DNA of 41,251 nt from Schlesneria paludicola DSM 18645 (lineage in GTDB: Bacteria > Planctomycetota > Planctomycetia > Planctomycetales > Planctomycetaceae): the NCBI GenBank assembly GCA_945869955.1, contig CAMBQP010000023.1, forward strand, positions 1 through 41,251, given 5' to 3'. Position 1 is the stretch's first letter; every line of letters begins with the position of its first letter. Below the pieces are notes generated by a model. It ran no database searches. It was given only the letters and a program-made list of their open reading frames with translations, and was not told the DNA's origin. Shown piece after piece: positions 32,187-40,523 of this stretch. The position numbers and the translations under genes were made by a program.

Positions 32187-33386
32187 ATGGCCAAAAAGAC
32201 TATTGCCGACGTGGATGTCGCAGGCAAAGCCGTTCTTATGCGATGCGATTTTAACGTTCCGCTGGATGACCAGCTGCGAATCACCGACGATCGTCGGATT
32301 ACAGAAGCACTTCCGTCCATCAAATCGGTTCTCGATCGTGGCGGACGCGTGGTTCTGATGAGCCATCTTGGTCGTCCTGAGGGAAAAGACCCTGCGGAAG
32401 ATGCGAAGTTCAGCCTGAAGCCGGTTGCCGCGCGATTAAAAGAGTTGCTCGGCTCCCCGGTTCACTTTGCCGCAGACACGGTCGGAAGCGATGCGACATC
32501 GTTGTCAAAAGTTTTGAAGAACGGTGAAGTCCTGCTGCTGGAAAATGTCCGATTCAATAAAGGTGAAAAGAAGGGGGATGCCGATTACGCCTCGGTCTTG
32601 GCATCCCTAGGAGACATTTATTGCAACGATGCCTTCGGGACCTGTCACCGGACCGAAGGTTCCATGGTTGCTGTCCCGAACGCGATGGTTGGCAAGCCCA
32701 AGGTTTGCGGCTTTCTCGTCGAAAAAGAAATTGCCTTTCTTTCCGATGCAATTGCCAACCCGACGCGGCCATTCGTTGCGATCGTGGGGGGAGCGAAAGT
32801 CTCGGATAAAATCAATGTGATTCAGAACCTGTTGGCGATCTGTGACAAGGTTTTGATCGGCGGGGCCATGGCCTACACCTTTTCCCTCGCCCTGGGGGGC
32901 TCGGTCGGTCGCAGCCGGGTCGAGAAGGACAAAGTCGAACTCGCAAAAGAACTCATCGCCAGCGGTGGCGATCGCTTGCTGCTTCCCCTCGATACCCATT
33001 GTGGGGATGCTTTTGTCGGGACCTGTAACAAGCAAGTTGTCGCAGCCGGTCAGATCCCCAGTGAAGGGGGTTGGGAAGGCTTTGACATTGGTCCTGCCAC
33101 AATCGCCAAGTATTCCGATGTGATCAAGTCGGCAAAAACGGTAGTCTGGAACGGTCCGATGGGTGTCTTTGAAATGCCCCCATTCGACGCGGGGACACGA
33201 GCCGTTGCCAACGCGATCTGCGACAGCGGAGCCACCAGCATTATCGGTGGTGGCGATAGTGCCGCGGCGATCCAGGAATTTGGACTCGCAGACCGGGTGA
33301 CCCACGTCAGTACCGGCGGTGGTGCCAGCCTCGAAATGCTCGAAGGAAAGAAATTCGTCGCGGTCGAGTTGCTCGACGACAAATAG
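32187..33386 (+). CDS. pgk: Phosphoglycerate kinase
   Basis: A 399-residue enzyme of normal length that makes ATP and 3-phosphoglycerate from 1,3-bisphosphoglycerate in glycolysis. Blocks in order: [13 protein letters not shown] (substrate site), [36 protein letters not shown] (hinge and nucleotide domain), [15 protein letters not shown] and [15 protein letters not shown]. The usual second conserved HR- is found in [13 protein letters not shown]. An A-rich GG element is weak upstream. It is not adjacent to gap or tpi. A terminator follows. Confidence 0.97.
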   Translation: MAKKTIADVDVAGKAVLMRCDFNVPLDDQLRITDDRRITEALPSIKSVLDRGGRVVLMSHLGRPEGKDPAEDAKFSLKPVAARLKELLGSPVHFAADTVGSDATSLSKVLKNGEVLLLENVRFNKGEKKGDADYASVLASLGDIYCNDAFGTCHRTEGSMVAVPNAMVGKPKVCGFLVEKEIAFLSDAIANPTRPFVAIVGGAKVSDKINVIQNLLAICDKVLIGGAMAYTFSLALGGSVGRSRVEKDKVELAKELIASGGDRLLLPLDTHCGDAFVGTCNKQVVAAGQIPSEGGWEGFDIGPATIAKYSDVIKSAKTVVWNGPMGVFEMPPFDAGTRAVANAICDSGATSIIGGGDSAAAIQEFGLADRVTHVSTGGGASLEMLEGKKFVAVELLDDK

Positions 33387-33424
33387 GCAATCCTGATTTC
33401 CGTTTGCGGATTTCTGTAGAATTT

Positions 33425-33458
33425 CCCTTGATCGCTTGGAACCCTTGATCGCCTGGAA
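33425..33458 (+). repeat. 17-bp tandem duplication downstream of pgk
   Basis: CCCTTGATCGCTTGGAA (33425-33441) is followed at once by CCCTTGATCGCCTGGAA (33442-33458), one mismatch. The second copy also supplies the left arm of the terminator stem that follows, and the mismatch (T to C) improves that pairing. Confidence 0.85.
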
Positions 33459-33485
33459 CAAGGTCCAGGCGGTCAGGTTTCTTTT
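33447..33485. terminator. Terminator shared by pgk and the convergent DUF983 gene
   Basis: GATCGCCTGGA (33447-33457) pairs with TCCAGGCGGTC (33464-33474), ten of eleven with one wobble, loop of six, then a T-rich stretch (33478-33485). The right arm overlaps the stop codon of the DUF983 gene at 33473-33475. It fits mainly as terminator of pgk on +. Confidence 0.7.
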
Positions 33486-33862
33486 CCGGGCTCACTCGGA
33501 ACTCCAAACCCAACCGGATCACAGTAACAATCCATGGCGATCCACCAGGCTCGCGCGTACCGGAAAAGAAAAATCGGCATCACGATGCAGTAAATCAGCA
33601 GCGGAATCGTGAGTCGCTCGTTCGAGATTTCCGCCCCATAATGCAGTGCAAAGTAAGCGGTCATGACCGAGATGGACATGAATCCGTAATTGATATACGT
33701 CGAGCCCAGAAAGTATCCCGGATCCCGTTCATATTTCAGTGAACAATGCGGGCACCGTTCGTGCATCATGATGAGATTCCGGAACAGTGGCCCCACACCA
33801 CATCGTGGACATCGCAACTTGAATGCTCGTGCCGCCATCGTCTGGTACGTCGTTTCCGCCAA
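33473..33862 (-). CDS. DUF983 small membrane protein with zinc-finger-like cysteines
   Basis: A 129-residue protein. The N-terminus has Cys18-x2-Cys21 and Cys37-x2-Cys40 (CPRCG and CPHC), a treble-clef or ribbon-like metal site, and GPLFRN; then come two transmembrane helices (about 55-75 and 85-103). This is the DUF983 pattern; function is unknown. The start is TTG at 33862, supported by AAGGAG seven bases upstream; the first in-frame ATG (33838) has none. The stop codon falls in the stem of the terminator shared with pgk. Confidence 0.85.
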   Translation of the reverse strand: MAETTYQTMAARAFKLRCPRCGVGPLFRNLIMMHERCPHCSLKYERDPGYFLGSTYINYGFMSISVMTAYFALHYGAEISNERLTIPLLIYCIVMPIFLFRYARAWWIAMDCYCDPVGFGVPSEPGKET

Positions 33863-33942
33863 TTTCCATCTCCTTCATCACTACGGCAGGATCTCAAGAC
33901 TGCTGGCATTCTAACTCAGGATCATCACGTGACGAGGGTTTT

Positions 33943-34602
33943 ATGTGCGTAATTTTGTACGAGGACAATCATTGTCTCGCAATTGACAAGCCTGCGGGGC
34001 TACTCACGATGGGTGATCATACCGGCGGACCAACGCTCGTCGAATTCGCCCGCGAGTACCTCCGTGAAAAATACCAGAAACCGGGAAACGTCTTTGTTGG
34101 GGTGGTGCATCGACTGGATCGTCCCGTTTCAGGGGTGGTCTTGTTTGCCCGAACCACGAAGGGGGCCAGTCGCCTCTCTGAGCAGTTTCGGGTGCATCAA
34201 ATTGAAAAAACCTATCTGGCGGTGGTCGAAGGGGGAGTCTCGTCCCGCCAGGGTGAGCTGCGTGATCGGCTGGTCAAAGACCGGGAACGGAACGTGGTCT
34301 CGTTGGCAGACGATCACGAATCAGGTCAGGACTGCGTCCTGTTCTATGAACGGCTCGAACGATTCGGTCGGTTCACCCTGCTGGAAATTCGTCCCCAAAC
34401 AGGCCGCAGTCATCAGATCCGCGTCCAGCTTGCCGCGCAAGGCTGGCCGATTGTCGGTGATCGGAAATATGGTTCGCGAACATCCGTCGAAGGTTTCATC
34501 GCCTTGCACGCCTCGTCCCTGACGTTCGCTCACCCCACCACGAAAGCACCGCTCACGGTCTCAGCACCGTACCCTGCAGCCTGGCGAAAACTGATGCTCT
34601 GA
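33943..34602 (+). CDS. RluA-family RNA pseudouridine synthase
   Basis: A 219-residue enzyme that isomerises uridine to pseudouridine in RNA. The catalytic block is HRLDR (56-60) with Asp59, followed by PVSGVVLFART; RPQTGRSHQIRVQLAAQGWPIVGDRKYG is the other family signature. There is no S4 domain, so it is of the short TruC/RluA-like type. rRNA or tRNA target is not determined. ATG 33943 has GAGGG four bases upstream; the frame opens at 33823. It is convergent with the hydrolase gene, 17 bases between stop codons. Confidence 0.9.
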   Translation: MCVILYEDNHCLAIDKPAGLLTMGDHTGGPTLVEFAREYLREKYQKPGNVFVGVVHRLDRPVSGVVLFARTTKGASRLSEQFRVHQIEKTYLAVVEGGVSSRQGELRDRLVKDRERNVVSLADDHESGQDCVLFYERLERFGRFTLLEIRPQTGRSHQIRVQLAAQGWPIVGDRKYGSRTSVEGFIALHASSLTFAHPTTKAPLTVSAPYPAAWRKLML

Positions 34603-34619
34603 ACCCGGAATTCATGGGA

Positions 34620-35513
34620 TCAGCGGACCAGCTTCAATTCACCCAACCAAGCCAATGACTGCTCCTGCCAGGCATCCCACATTGGCCCTTTGTAACCATT
34701 TAACCCGTGCCCCCCTGAGGGGAGTTCCAGCAGCTTGCCGGGAACTTGATGAGCCTGCATCGCCTTGTAAAACAACTGACTGTTTTCAATGACCACCGCC
34801 TGATCGTCCCTGGCATGGGCTAAAAACGTGGGGGGAGTTTTTTTCGTCACCTGTTTTTCATTGGAAAAAAGTTCGACCAAAGCGGCTGACGGTTCACGAC
34901 CCAACAGATTGGTTTTCGATCCCCCATGGGTTAGCTCGCCCATACTGATGACAGGATAAACCAGAATCGCAAAGTCGGGACGACAACTGATCCTCTCGAC
35001 CGCGAGGGGGGCATTCCTATCCCCTTGATCAAAGTGTGTTGCCGCGGTCGAGGCGAGATGCCCCCCTGCGGAAAAACCCATGATTCCGATCCGTGCGGGA
35101 TCCAGTCCCCAGGTTTTGGCGTTCAGGCGAACGGTCCGGATCGCGCGTTGGGCGTCGAGCAGCGGGACATAAGTCCGGCCGGCAGGAAGCCGATATTCCA
35201 GCACAATTCCTGCAATTCCATGACCGTTCAGCCACGAGGCAATCCCATGCCCCTCGGCCCCGGTCACCAATCCCCCATAACCACCCCCTGGGCAGATGAT
35301 GATCGCGGTCCCGTTCGGTTTACTGGCGCGATGAACCGTAATCCAGGTTTCACCCTTTTCCGCCGAACCGTCGTTCCCCGTCAATGCATTCCCATTCCAA
35401 ATTCCGATTCGCTCGCCTTTGTCGGCATTGTCCTGGCCGATGACGATCCCGGAACTGAGGGTCATCAGGCAGACAATCATCGCTCGCCAAATGGGATGGA
35501 CTGAAGTTTTCAT
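34620..35513 (-). CDS. Secreted alpha/beta hydrolase (esterase-like)
   Basis: A 297-residue alpha/beta-hydrolase with a signal peptide (MKTSVHPIWRAMIVCLMTLSSGIVIG). The oxyanion loop is PGGGYG (75-80), the nucleophile Ser148 is in GFSAGG, with Asp236/237 in HARDDQAV and His269 in GGHGLN as likely triad members. It resembles planctomycete xylan acetyl-esterase-like proteins of the BD-FAE group, but the substrate is not known. ATG 35513 is the start of the signal peptide; no clear Shine-Dalgarno. It follows the DUF1501 gene on the same strand after 131 bases. Confidence 0.85.
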   Translation of the reverse strand: MKTSVHPIWRAMIVCLMTLSSGIVIGQDNADKGERIGIWNGNALTGNDGSAEKGETWITVHRASKPNGTAIIICPGGGYGGLVTGAEGHGIASWLNGHGIAGIVLEYRLPAGRTYVPLLDAQRAIRTVRLNAKTWGLDPARIGIMGFSAGGHLASTAATHFDQGDRNAPLAVERISCRPDFAILVYPVISMGELTHGGSKTNLLGREPSAALVELFSNEKQVTKKTPPTFLAHARDDQAVVIENSQLFYKAMQAHQVPGKLLELPSGGHGLNGYKGPMWDAWQEQSLAWLGELKLVR

Positions 35514-35644
35514 GGAGTCAACGCTTTCTTGTTGTGGGTTGAACTTGTTCTTGTTGGAAAATCGGTGTTGGAAAGCCACTCTGAGAAAAAACGACACACC
35601 AACCCCTTTGCGTGAGGCCTGTTCACCGGTCAGGAATTCGCGAG

Positions 35645-37075
35645 TTAGGATAACAGGGGGTGTACGACGCTCCCATGAACATCGGTTAATCGACGGTTTG
35701 CGGCATTATGCCGATAAGTCAGCCGTTCATGGTCAATCCCCATCAGATGTAACACTGTCGCGTGAAAATCGTAGGTCGTGGTGATGTCGTTCTGCGCCCG
35801 CCATGACCAGAGATCGCTCTCTCCATAAGTTGCTCCCCCTTTCACACCCGCTCCCGCCATCCAGCCAACAAAAGTGCCACCATTGTGGTCGCGGCCATCG
35901 CTCCCTTGAGAAAAGGGCATGCGGCCAAATTCGGTATTCCAGAGCACCAGGGTGTCATCGAGTAATCCACGTTGCTGCAGATCCGTCAGCAGCGCGGCGA
36001 TCGGTTGATCGATCGACAGACACATCGGCGGCAATTCGTTGACAATACTACCGTGGTTATCCCAATTATTTGACGGCCCCCCCGCCCCGCTCCAGACCTG
36101 CACAAATCGAACACCTCGTTCCAGTAATCGTCGGGCGAGCAAACACCGTTTGCCAAAGTCAGCCGTCGGTTTTTCCTGGATCCCGTAGGCCGATTGGGTC
36201 GCTTCGGTTTCACTTCCCAGGTCAAACGCCTCGGGGGCACTTAATTGCATTTTTGCGGCCAATTCATAAGCCCGGATTCGTGCTTCCAGCCGCGAATCCC
36301 CTTCGTTGGCAGCCAAATGCTCGCGATTGAGTTTTTGCAGCAGATTCCGACCGTCACGATCCGCTGCGGGGGTAATGAATGTGGCCGAAGCGGGGGCTTT
36401 CAGATCCGCAATTGGCTCTGGCAAACTGGTATTGAGGATCGTCCCTTGATGGGCGGCTGGCAGAAACCCTGGCGAAAAATTCCCCTTCTGATTGTACGGG
36501 AGCCCCCGCGCATCTGGCAGCACCACAAACGTCGGAAGATTGTCTGTCAAACTTCCCAGACCGTAGCTGACCCAGGCTCCGAAACAGGGGAATCCCGGCA
36601 GCAGAAACCCGGTATTCATCAGGTAGCTTCCCGGCCCATGCACATTGGTTTTGGACTGCATCGCCATGAAAAAGGCGAGTCGATCAACGTGTTTTGCCAG
36701 GTTGGGGAGCAGGTTTGTCACCCAACGCCCGCATTCCCCATGTTGCTGAAACTCGAACGGAGGTTTCAGAACATTGCCAGGAGCACTCGTCGCGGCTTCA
36801 ACTCGCACCCCTTCTCCCGGGTCAAATTTCTTCCCCCCCTCTTGCATCAGCAGGGGTTTGTAATCAAACAGGTCCATCTGGCTTGCGCCACCGTTCATGA
36901 ACAACTGAATGACGCGACGAACTTTCGCAGGATGGTGCAAGCCCCCATTCCAGAGTCGATTCGGTTCCTCTGCCAGCAATGAGGATCGACCGAGTAGCTC
37001 GGCCAGCGCAACCGACCCGAAGCCCCCGGCGGCGGTTGCCAGAATTTCTCGACGTGACCAGTCACTCGTGGCCAT
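35645..37075 (-). CDS. DUF1501 protein with Tat-like leader
   Basis: A 476-residue DUF1501 protein, a large planctomycete group of the sulfatase/alkaline-phosphatase fold region with unknown activity. The N-terminus has a twin-arginine-like leader (SRREILATAAGGFGSVALAELL), so it is probably exported folded. Family blocks are FMNGGASQMDLFDYKP, PGSYLMNTGFLLPGFPCFGAWVSYGLG, LPDARGLPYNQ, WDNHGSIVNELPP, LWNTEFGRMPF and GRDHNGGTFVGWMAGAGVKGGATYGE. ATG 37075 has GGAG six bases upstream. DUF1501 genes usually sit beside a DUF1549/DUF1553 cytochrome-like partner; none is seen here. Confidence 0.9.
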   Translation of the reverse strand: MATSDWSRREILATAAGGFGSVALAELLGRSSLLAEEPNRLWNGGLHHPAKVRRVIQLFMNGGASQMDLFDYKPLLMQEGGKKFDPGEGVRVEAATSAPGNVLKPPFEFQQHGECGRWVTNLLPNLAKHVDRLAFFMAMQSKTNVHGPGSYLMNTGFLLPGFPCFGAWVSYGLGSLTDNLPTFVVLPDARGLPYNQKGNFSPGFLPAAHQGTILNTSLPEPIADLKAPASATFITPAADRDGRNLLQKLNREHLAANEGDSRLEARIRAYELAAKMQLSAPEAFDLGSETEATQSAYGIQEKPTADFGKRCLLARRLLERGVRFVQVWSGAGGPSNNWDNHGSIVNELPPMCLSIDQPIAALLTDLQQRGLLDDTLVLWNTEFGRMPFSQGSDGRDHNGGTFVGWMAGAGVKGGATYGESDLWSWRAQNDITTTYDFHATVLHLMGIDHERLTYRHNAANRRLTDVHGSVVHPLLS

Positions 37076-37238
37076 GATCTCTCCTCGCCAGACCTGATCC
37101 CTCGAACCCCGCGCCGCCAATCAGGATTGGCCTGCCCTGCCCTGCAATTCACTTTCCCTCAGTATAACGAGTAAAACGCGTTGTCTGAATCAATTTGAGA
37201 AAAAACGGCTTCAATTTTCCGAACAGAAATGTTGTTCG

Positions 37239-37268
37239 TGGACGCCTTTCACTTTTCAGCGTTATGAT
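37239..37268 (+). promoter_or_regulatory. Candidate promoter of the ABC-2 permease gene
   Basis: TGGACG (37239-37244, four of six) and TATGAT (37263-37268, five of six) are 18 bases apart and lie about 48 bases before ATG 37316. Confidence 0.4.
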
Positions 37269-37315
37269 TCCGAAGAAATGCGAACCAAACCTTTCGAGAC
37301 AAGTTTGTGGCCCTG

Positions 37316-38182
37316 ATGAGTGACTCGGATACCGTTTTGACTGATCAGATTCCTCCCGATCGGGAGGTTATCGTTGTTGATGCGGACCAGAACTCGGGTG
37401 GGATCCGCTGGAAAGAGTTGTGGCGATACCGTGAACTGATCTGGATTTTTGCCGGTCGTGATATCAAAGTCCGTTATCGGCAGACGATTGTCGGTATTGC
37501 CTGGACCGTAATCCAGCCGCTGGCTCAGATGCTGGCATTCAATGGATTATTTCAGCTACTGAAAAGCGAGCCCGTCCAGGGAAATGTTCCCGCGCCGGTC
37601 ACCATTTTTTGCGGTTTACTCCTGTATCAGTTGTTTGCGGGGATCCTCGCCACCGCGACCGGTTGCCTGGTCGATAATCGCCAGATGGTGACGAAAGTCT
37701 ACTTTCCCCGGCTGGTTTTGCCCCTTTCGGCGACGCTGCGACCACTGCTGGATTTTGGAATTGGAATGGTGGTGCTGCTGCTGCTCATGCTCTGGTATCA
37801 AATCCCACCTCGCAGCACGCTTTTGTTATCCCCCTTCCTCATCGTGCTCACCGCGATTGCCGGATTGTCGATCGGTTTATGGCTCTCGGCGCTGAATGCT
37901 CATTACCGGGATTTCGGCTATGTCGTCCCCTTTATGCTGCAACTGGGGATGGTGGTGAGCCCCGTGCTCTACGAGTCGCGGCTCATTCCTGCACGTTGGA
38001 CTTGGCTGTATCACCTGAATCCGATGGCGGTTCTATTGGATGGGTTCCGCTGGAGCCTGCTGGGAACGGGATTTCCCGCCTGGGATGGATTGCTGATTTC
38101 TGTGGTCGCGTTGATCACGCTGTTGATTTCCGGCGTCTGGTACTTTCAGCGCGTCGAGCGGTTTCTGGCTGACCACATCTGA
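37316..38182 (+). CDS. ABC-2 type polysaccharide/O-antigen export permease (Wzm/TagG-like)
   Basis: A 288-residue membrane protein with about six hydrophobic helices after a charged N-terminus. The block LIWIFAGRDIKVRYRQTIVGIAWTVIQPLAQML is the diagnostic start of the polysaccharide-export ABC-2 permeases; LSALNAHYRDFGYVVPFMLQLGMVVSPVLYE is the second. Such permeases export lipid-linked glycans with a Wzt-type ATPase. No ATPase gene follows: the next gene is on the opposite strand. The ATG at 37316 is preferred over GTG 37307; neither has a strong Shine-Dalgarno. Confidence 0.88.
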   Translation: MSDSDTVLTDQIPPDREVIVVDADQNSGGIRWKELWRYRELIWIFAGRDIKVRYRQTIVGIAWTVIQPLAQMLAFNGLFQLLKSEPVQGNVPAPVTIFCGLLLYQLFAGILATATGCLVDNRQMVTKVYFPRLVLPLSATLRPLLDFGIGMVVLLLLMLWYQIPPRSTLLLSPFLIVLTAIAGLSIGLWLSALNAHYRDFGYVVPFMLQLGMVVSPVLYESRLIPARWTWLYHLNPMAVLLDGFRWSLLGTGFPAWDGLLISVVALITLLISGVWYFQRVERFLADHI

Positions 38183-38235
38183 CCACGTCCGACCACAAAG
38201 TATCGGATCTCCAAAATTGGACCGGCACAAAGAAC

Positions 38236-38273
38236 GAAAAAACCGCCGATGGCTCAGGGCGAGCTGTCGGCGG
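38236..38273 (-). terminator. Intrinsic terminator of the carboxypeptidase-regulatory-like gene
   Basis: On the - strand CCGCCGA (from 38273) pairs with TCGGCGG (ending 38243), with an inner AGCTC/GAGC pairing, then six T (complement of 38237-38242). It lies about 75 bases after the stop codon at 38348. Confidence 0.8.
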
Positions 38274-38347
38274 CTGAAATCGCCTTGGGGGGGAAGACGA
38301 TTAAGGTGGGATTCAGAATCAACCTGCAATATCAGAAATTACCCGAC

Positions 38348-38914
38348 TCATGGTGAGTGGGGAATCTTATCAATTTTTTCGTTCAACGAATTAATCTCGC
38401 TGACAGCAATCGCACTCAGCACCACCGCAGCAATCACACCACCGGTCAACAAGACCAATGTGGGATCAACCGCACCGAATTGTCCTCGAGCACCGTTTTC
38501 ACCCATGACGAGCAGTGCGGAAGCTTTAGCGGATGGGGGGGCTGACTTTTCCGACCAAACCCGGAAGACACCTTCGGTGTTGCCCGAGGTCACTTGATAA
38601 ACGCCACCCTTGACGTTCTTGAAGGAATAACTCCCTTCGCTATTGGTGACAGTCTGAGCGATTTCCTTGTTACCCTGCTTGAGGACAACTTTCGCTCCTT
38701 CGATCACTTTTCCCGAGTGATCGCAAACGCGACCGGACATCATTCCCGCTGCCGTCAATTGCAGGTCAGGAACATGATTGGCCTGAGCCGCTTTTCCAAC
38801 GGGTCCCTTCGATGTGGCGGCGGGCGTTTCGGCGAGCAAACGAGCCTGGGGTACCATCATTCCGATTGTAGCAAGGCTGACAGCCATGCCCCTGACCAAA
38901 CGAATACTGAACAT
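38348..38914 (-). CDS. Membrane-anchored carboxypeptidase-regulatory-like domain protein
   Basis: A 188-residue protein. The N-terminus is signal-peptide-like (MFSIRLVRGMAVSLATIGMMVPQARLLAE); residues about 55-120 form a beta-sandwich with GRVCDHSGKVIEGAKVVLKQGN and NSEGSYSFKNVKGGVYQVT, typical of carboxypeptidase regulatory-like domains. A C-terminal transmembrane helix (about 151-172) is followed by a short charged tail. It is probably displayed at the cell envelope. AAGGAGG six bases before ATG 38914 is a strong ribosome binding site. Transcription probably starts about 140 bases upstream. Function is unknown. Confidence 0.8.
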   Translation of the reverse strand: MFSIRLVRGMAVSLATIGMMVPQARLLAETPAATSKGPVGKAAQANHVPDLQLTAAGMMSGRVCDHSGKVIEGAKVVLKQGNKEIAQTVTNSEGSYSFKNVKGGVYQVTSGNTEGVFRVWSEKSAPPSAKASALLVMGENGARGQFGAVDPTLVLLTGGVIAAVVLSAIAVSEINSLNEKIDKIPHSP

Positions 38915-39060
38915 GTGTTCCTCCTTGAAATCAATAGCGACGAGCCGAAAGACACTGTTCCGAATGCAGGCGTCGCCGCTCGGGAACAGACATGACGTTG
39001 GGGAAATGGATTGAGTGAAATTGAGTTGCGATGAGATTGGAATCGCGATGGGACGAGCGG

Positions 39061-39088
39061 AGTATATCCATGGGCCAATTATGGTCAA
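39061..39088 (-). promoter_or_regulatory. Sigma70-type promoter of the carboxypeptidase-regulatory-like gene
   Basis: On the - strand TTGACC (complement of 39083-39088, five of six) and TATACT (complement of 39061-39066, five of six) are 16 bases apart. A transcript would start near 39054 and have a leader of about 140 bases. It is the best promoter match in the window. Confidence 0.6.
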
Positions 39089-39098
39089 TCGGACTTAA

Positions 39099-39128
39099 TG
39101 GCGTTTTCCCGCCGTGTTTGGCGTTTTC
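39099..39128 (-). promoter_or_regulatory. Direct repeats upstream of the promoter (possible activator site)
   Basis: GAAAACGCCA occurs twice on the - strand (complements of 39119-39128 and 39099-39108), exactly 20 bases apart, about two helical turns. The nearer copy ends 10 bases upstream of the -35 box at 39083-39088. This is the geometry of a pair of sites for a dimeric activator. No protein is known to bind it. Confidence 0.4.
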
Positions 39129-39200
39129 TCGTTTTTTGCGAGGAACTTCCGGGAAAATCGGCGATTTCCGCCGTTCGTAAGGATTTGGGACAAACCCCAC

Positions 39201-39734
39201 TTACTGCGGGGGGCTGAGATCGGCCTTGAGTCCCGTATATTTCTCGTAAAGTCGGCATAAGTCGGGCCGGGACTGCTGGAGCTCAGTCAGATTTTCGGCT
39301 TTGACTTCCGTCACCTGCGGTTTTCCCTCGACGATCCGACTCCGCTTCATCGTGATCCGGGGACCCGCTCCATCCAGAATTTCGAGTTTTTCATCGGGCA
39401 AATCCACGCGAATGCGACGGGGGCCCCGACGGCTCGTGGCGAATTCGGGTGCGGACGGATCCGCTTCTCGCTGCGGAAAAAAACCATTCATCGGTACTTG
39501 GCGATTCACTCCTGGCGGCAATGGTCGGGCCGGTTGCAGACGAATTCGAGGTACAGGAATCGGCACTTGTCGGTTGAACGGTGGCGGAATGTCATCATCA
39601 GCGGCGGGTACGGCTGCAGCGCGTTTGGGGGCGGCGGGCTCTTGGGCCGGGGCCCCCGTCTGCAGACAAACCGGGGACGAGAACGAGCACAAAAATAAGA
39701 GGAATTGCCAAGTGGGAAACCGTTGATCACACAT
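39201..39734 (-). CDS. Pro-rich secreted protein of unknown function
   Basis: A 177-residue protein I do not recognise. A signal-peptide-like start (MCDQRFPTWQFLLFLCSFSSPVCLQTGAPAQ) is followed by an Ala/Pro-rich stretch and two NRQVP motifs (in FNRQVPIP and VNRQVPMN). The C-terminal third (RRIRVDLPDEKLEILDGAGPRITMKRSRIVEGKP) looks folded and charged. ATG 39734 has AAGGA nine bases upstream. It may be an exported structural or adaptor protein. It precedes the carboxypeptidase-regulatory-like gene on the same strand but that gene has its own promoter. Confidence 0.65.
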   Translation of the reverse strand: MCDQRFPTWQFLLFLCSFSSPVCLQTGAPAQEPAAPKRAAAVPAADDDIPPPFNRQVPIPVPRIRLQPARPLPPGVNRQVPMNGFFPQREADPSAPEFATSRRGPRRIRVDLPDEKLEILDGAGPRITMKRSRIVEGKPQVTEVKAENLTELQQSRPDLCRLYEKYTGLKADLSPPQ

Positions 39735-39830
39735 CGTCAGAATTCCTTCGGTACGAAGTCGCAAGCAGGCTTGGTGAATGACCGACGGCAAACATGACCA
39801 GACCAGCCATTCCAGATCGGGGCAACTGAA

Positions 39831-39864
39831 AAAGCCCGACGTCACCATCATAACGTCGGGCTTT
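39831..39864 (-). terminator. Intrinsic terminator of the DUF1080 gene
   Basis: AAAGCCCGACGT (39831-39842) and ACGTCGGGCTTT (39853-39864) form a perfect 12-bp stem with a ten-base loop. On the - strand the stem ends in TTTTT. It lies 32 bases after the DUF1080 stop codon. Confidence 0.85.
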
Positions 39865-39896
39865 CGGTACTCAATCACGTTCAAATCGAATCGGAA

Positions 39897-40523
39897 TCAG
39901 TCGAGTCGTTTGACACGGATATTCTTGAAATGAACGGTGCTGCCGGGATCATGAGCCTGCAGGGCAAAGGTCCCTTTGTCGAGTTTACGGGTGAAGTCTT
40001 CGCCCGCTTTTTTGTCGGCAGGTTCGGTGTAGTCGACAACCACCTTGTCGTTGATCTTGGTGATGATTCGCTTTCCTTTAACGATGACGGTTTCGGTATA
40101 CCATTCGTTATCGGGAACATGCTTTTCCAGCACATCGACGACCGCGTACAGGCTTCCCGTGCGCTTGGGGTCACCCTGGGAATTGTTGACCTGAGCCTCG
40201 AATCCGTACTTCGGCCAGCCCTCTTCCTGAAACTTGGTATGGAAGTAGATGCCGCCGTTACTGTTCGGCTCGGTCTTCACATCGACGCGCAATTCGAAGT
40301 TGACGAACGGTTTATCATCGCCAACATAGAACAGATGGCTGCGTGGGCCGTTGGCGACGATCGCGCCGTCTTTCAGCTTCCAGCTTTCGGGGCGTTCATT
40401 GATTTTCCAACCGGTCATGGTCTTGCCATCAAACAATTGAACGAAACCATCCTTATCAGGTTCTGCGGCCAACCCGATCACCGATGTCAGCATCACCGCT
40501 GCGGCTGCAAGAAATCTCTTCAT
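39897..40523 (-). CDS. DUF1080 (3-keto-disaccharide hydrolase-like) secreted protein
   Basis: A 208-residue protein with a signal peptide ([20 protein letters not shown]) and one DUF1080 domain, a concanavalin-like beta-sandwich. Family blocks are [14 protein letters not shown] near residues 27-40, [35 protein letters not shown] and [24 protein letters not shown]. Some members of the family hydrolyse 3-keto-glucosides; others have no known activity. ATG 40523 has AGGAA eight bases upstream. It is a single-gene unit with its own terminator. Confidence 0.9.
   Translation of the reverse strand: MKRFLAAAAVMLTSVIGLAAEPDKDGFVQLFDGKTMTGWKINERPESWKLKDGAIVANGPRSHLFYVGDDKPFVNFELRVDVKTEPNSNGGIYFHTKFQEEGWPKYGFEAQVNNSQGDPKRTGSLYAVVDVLEKHVPDNEWYTETVIVKGKRIITKINDKVVVDYTEPADKKAGEDFTRKLDKGTFALQAHDPGSTVHFKNIRVKRLD

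Noticed and set aside
32607-33461. A 284-codon open frame on the - strand
   Set aside because: Antisense shadow of pgk.
36245-36982. A 245-codon open frame on the + strand
   Set aside because: Antisense to the DUF1501 gene; no family features.
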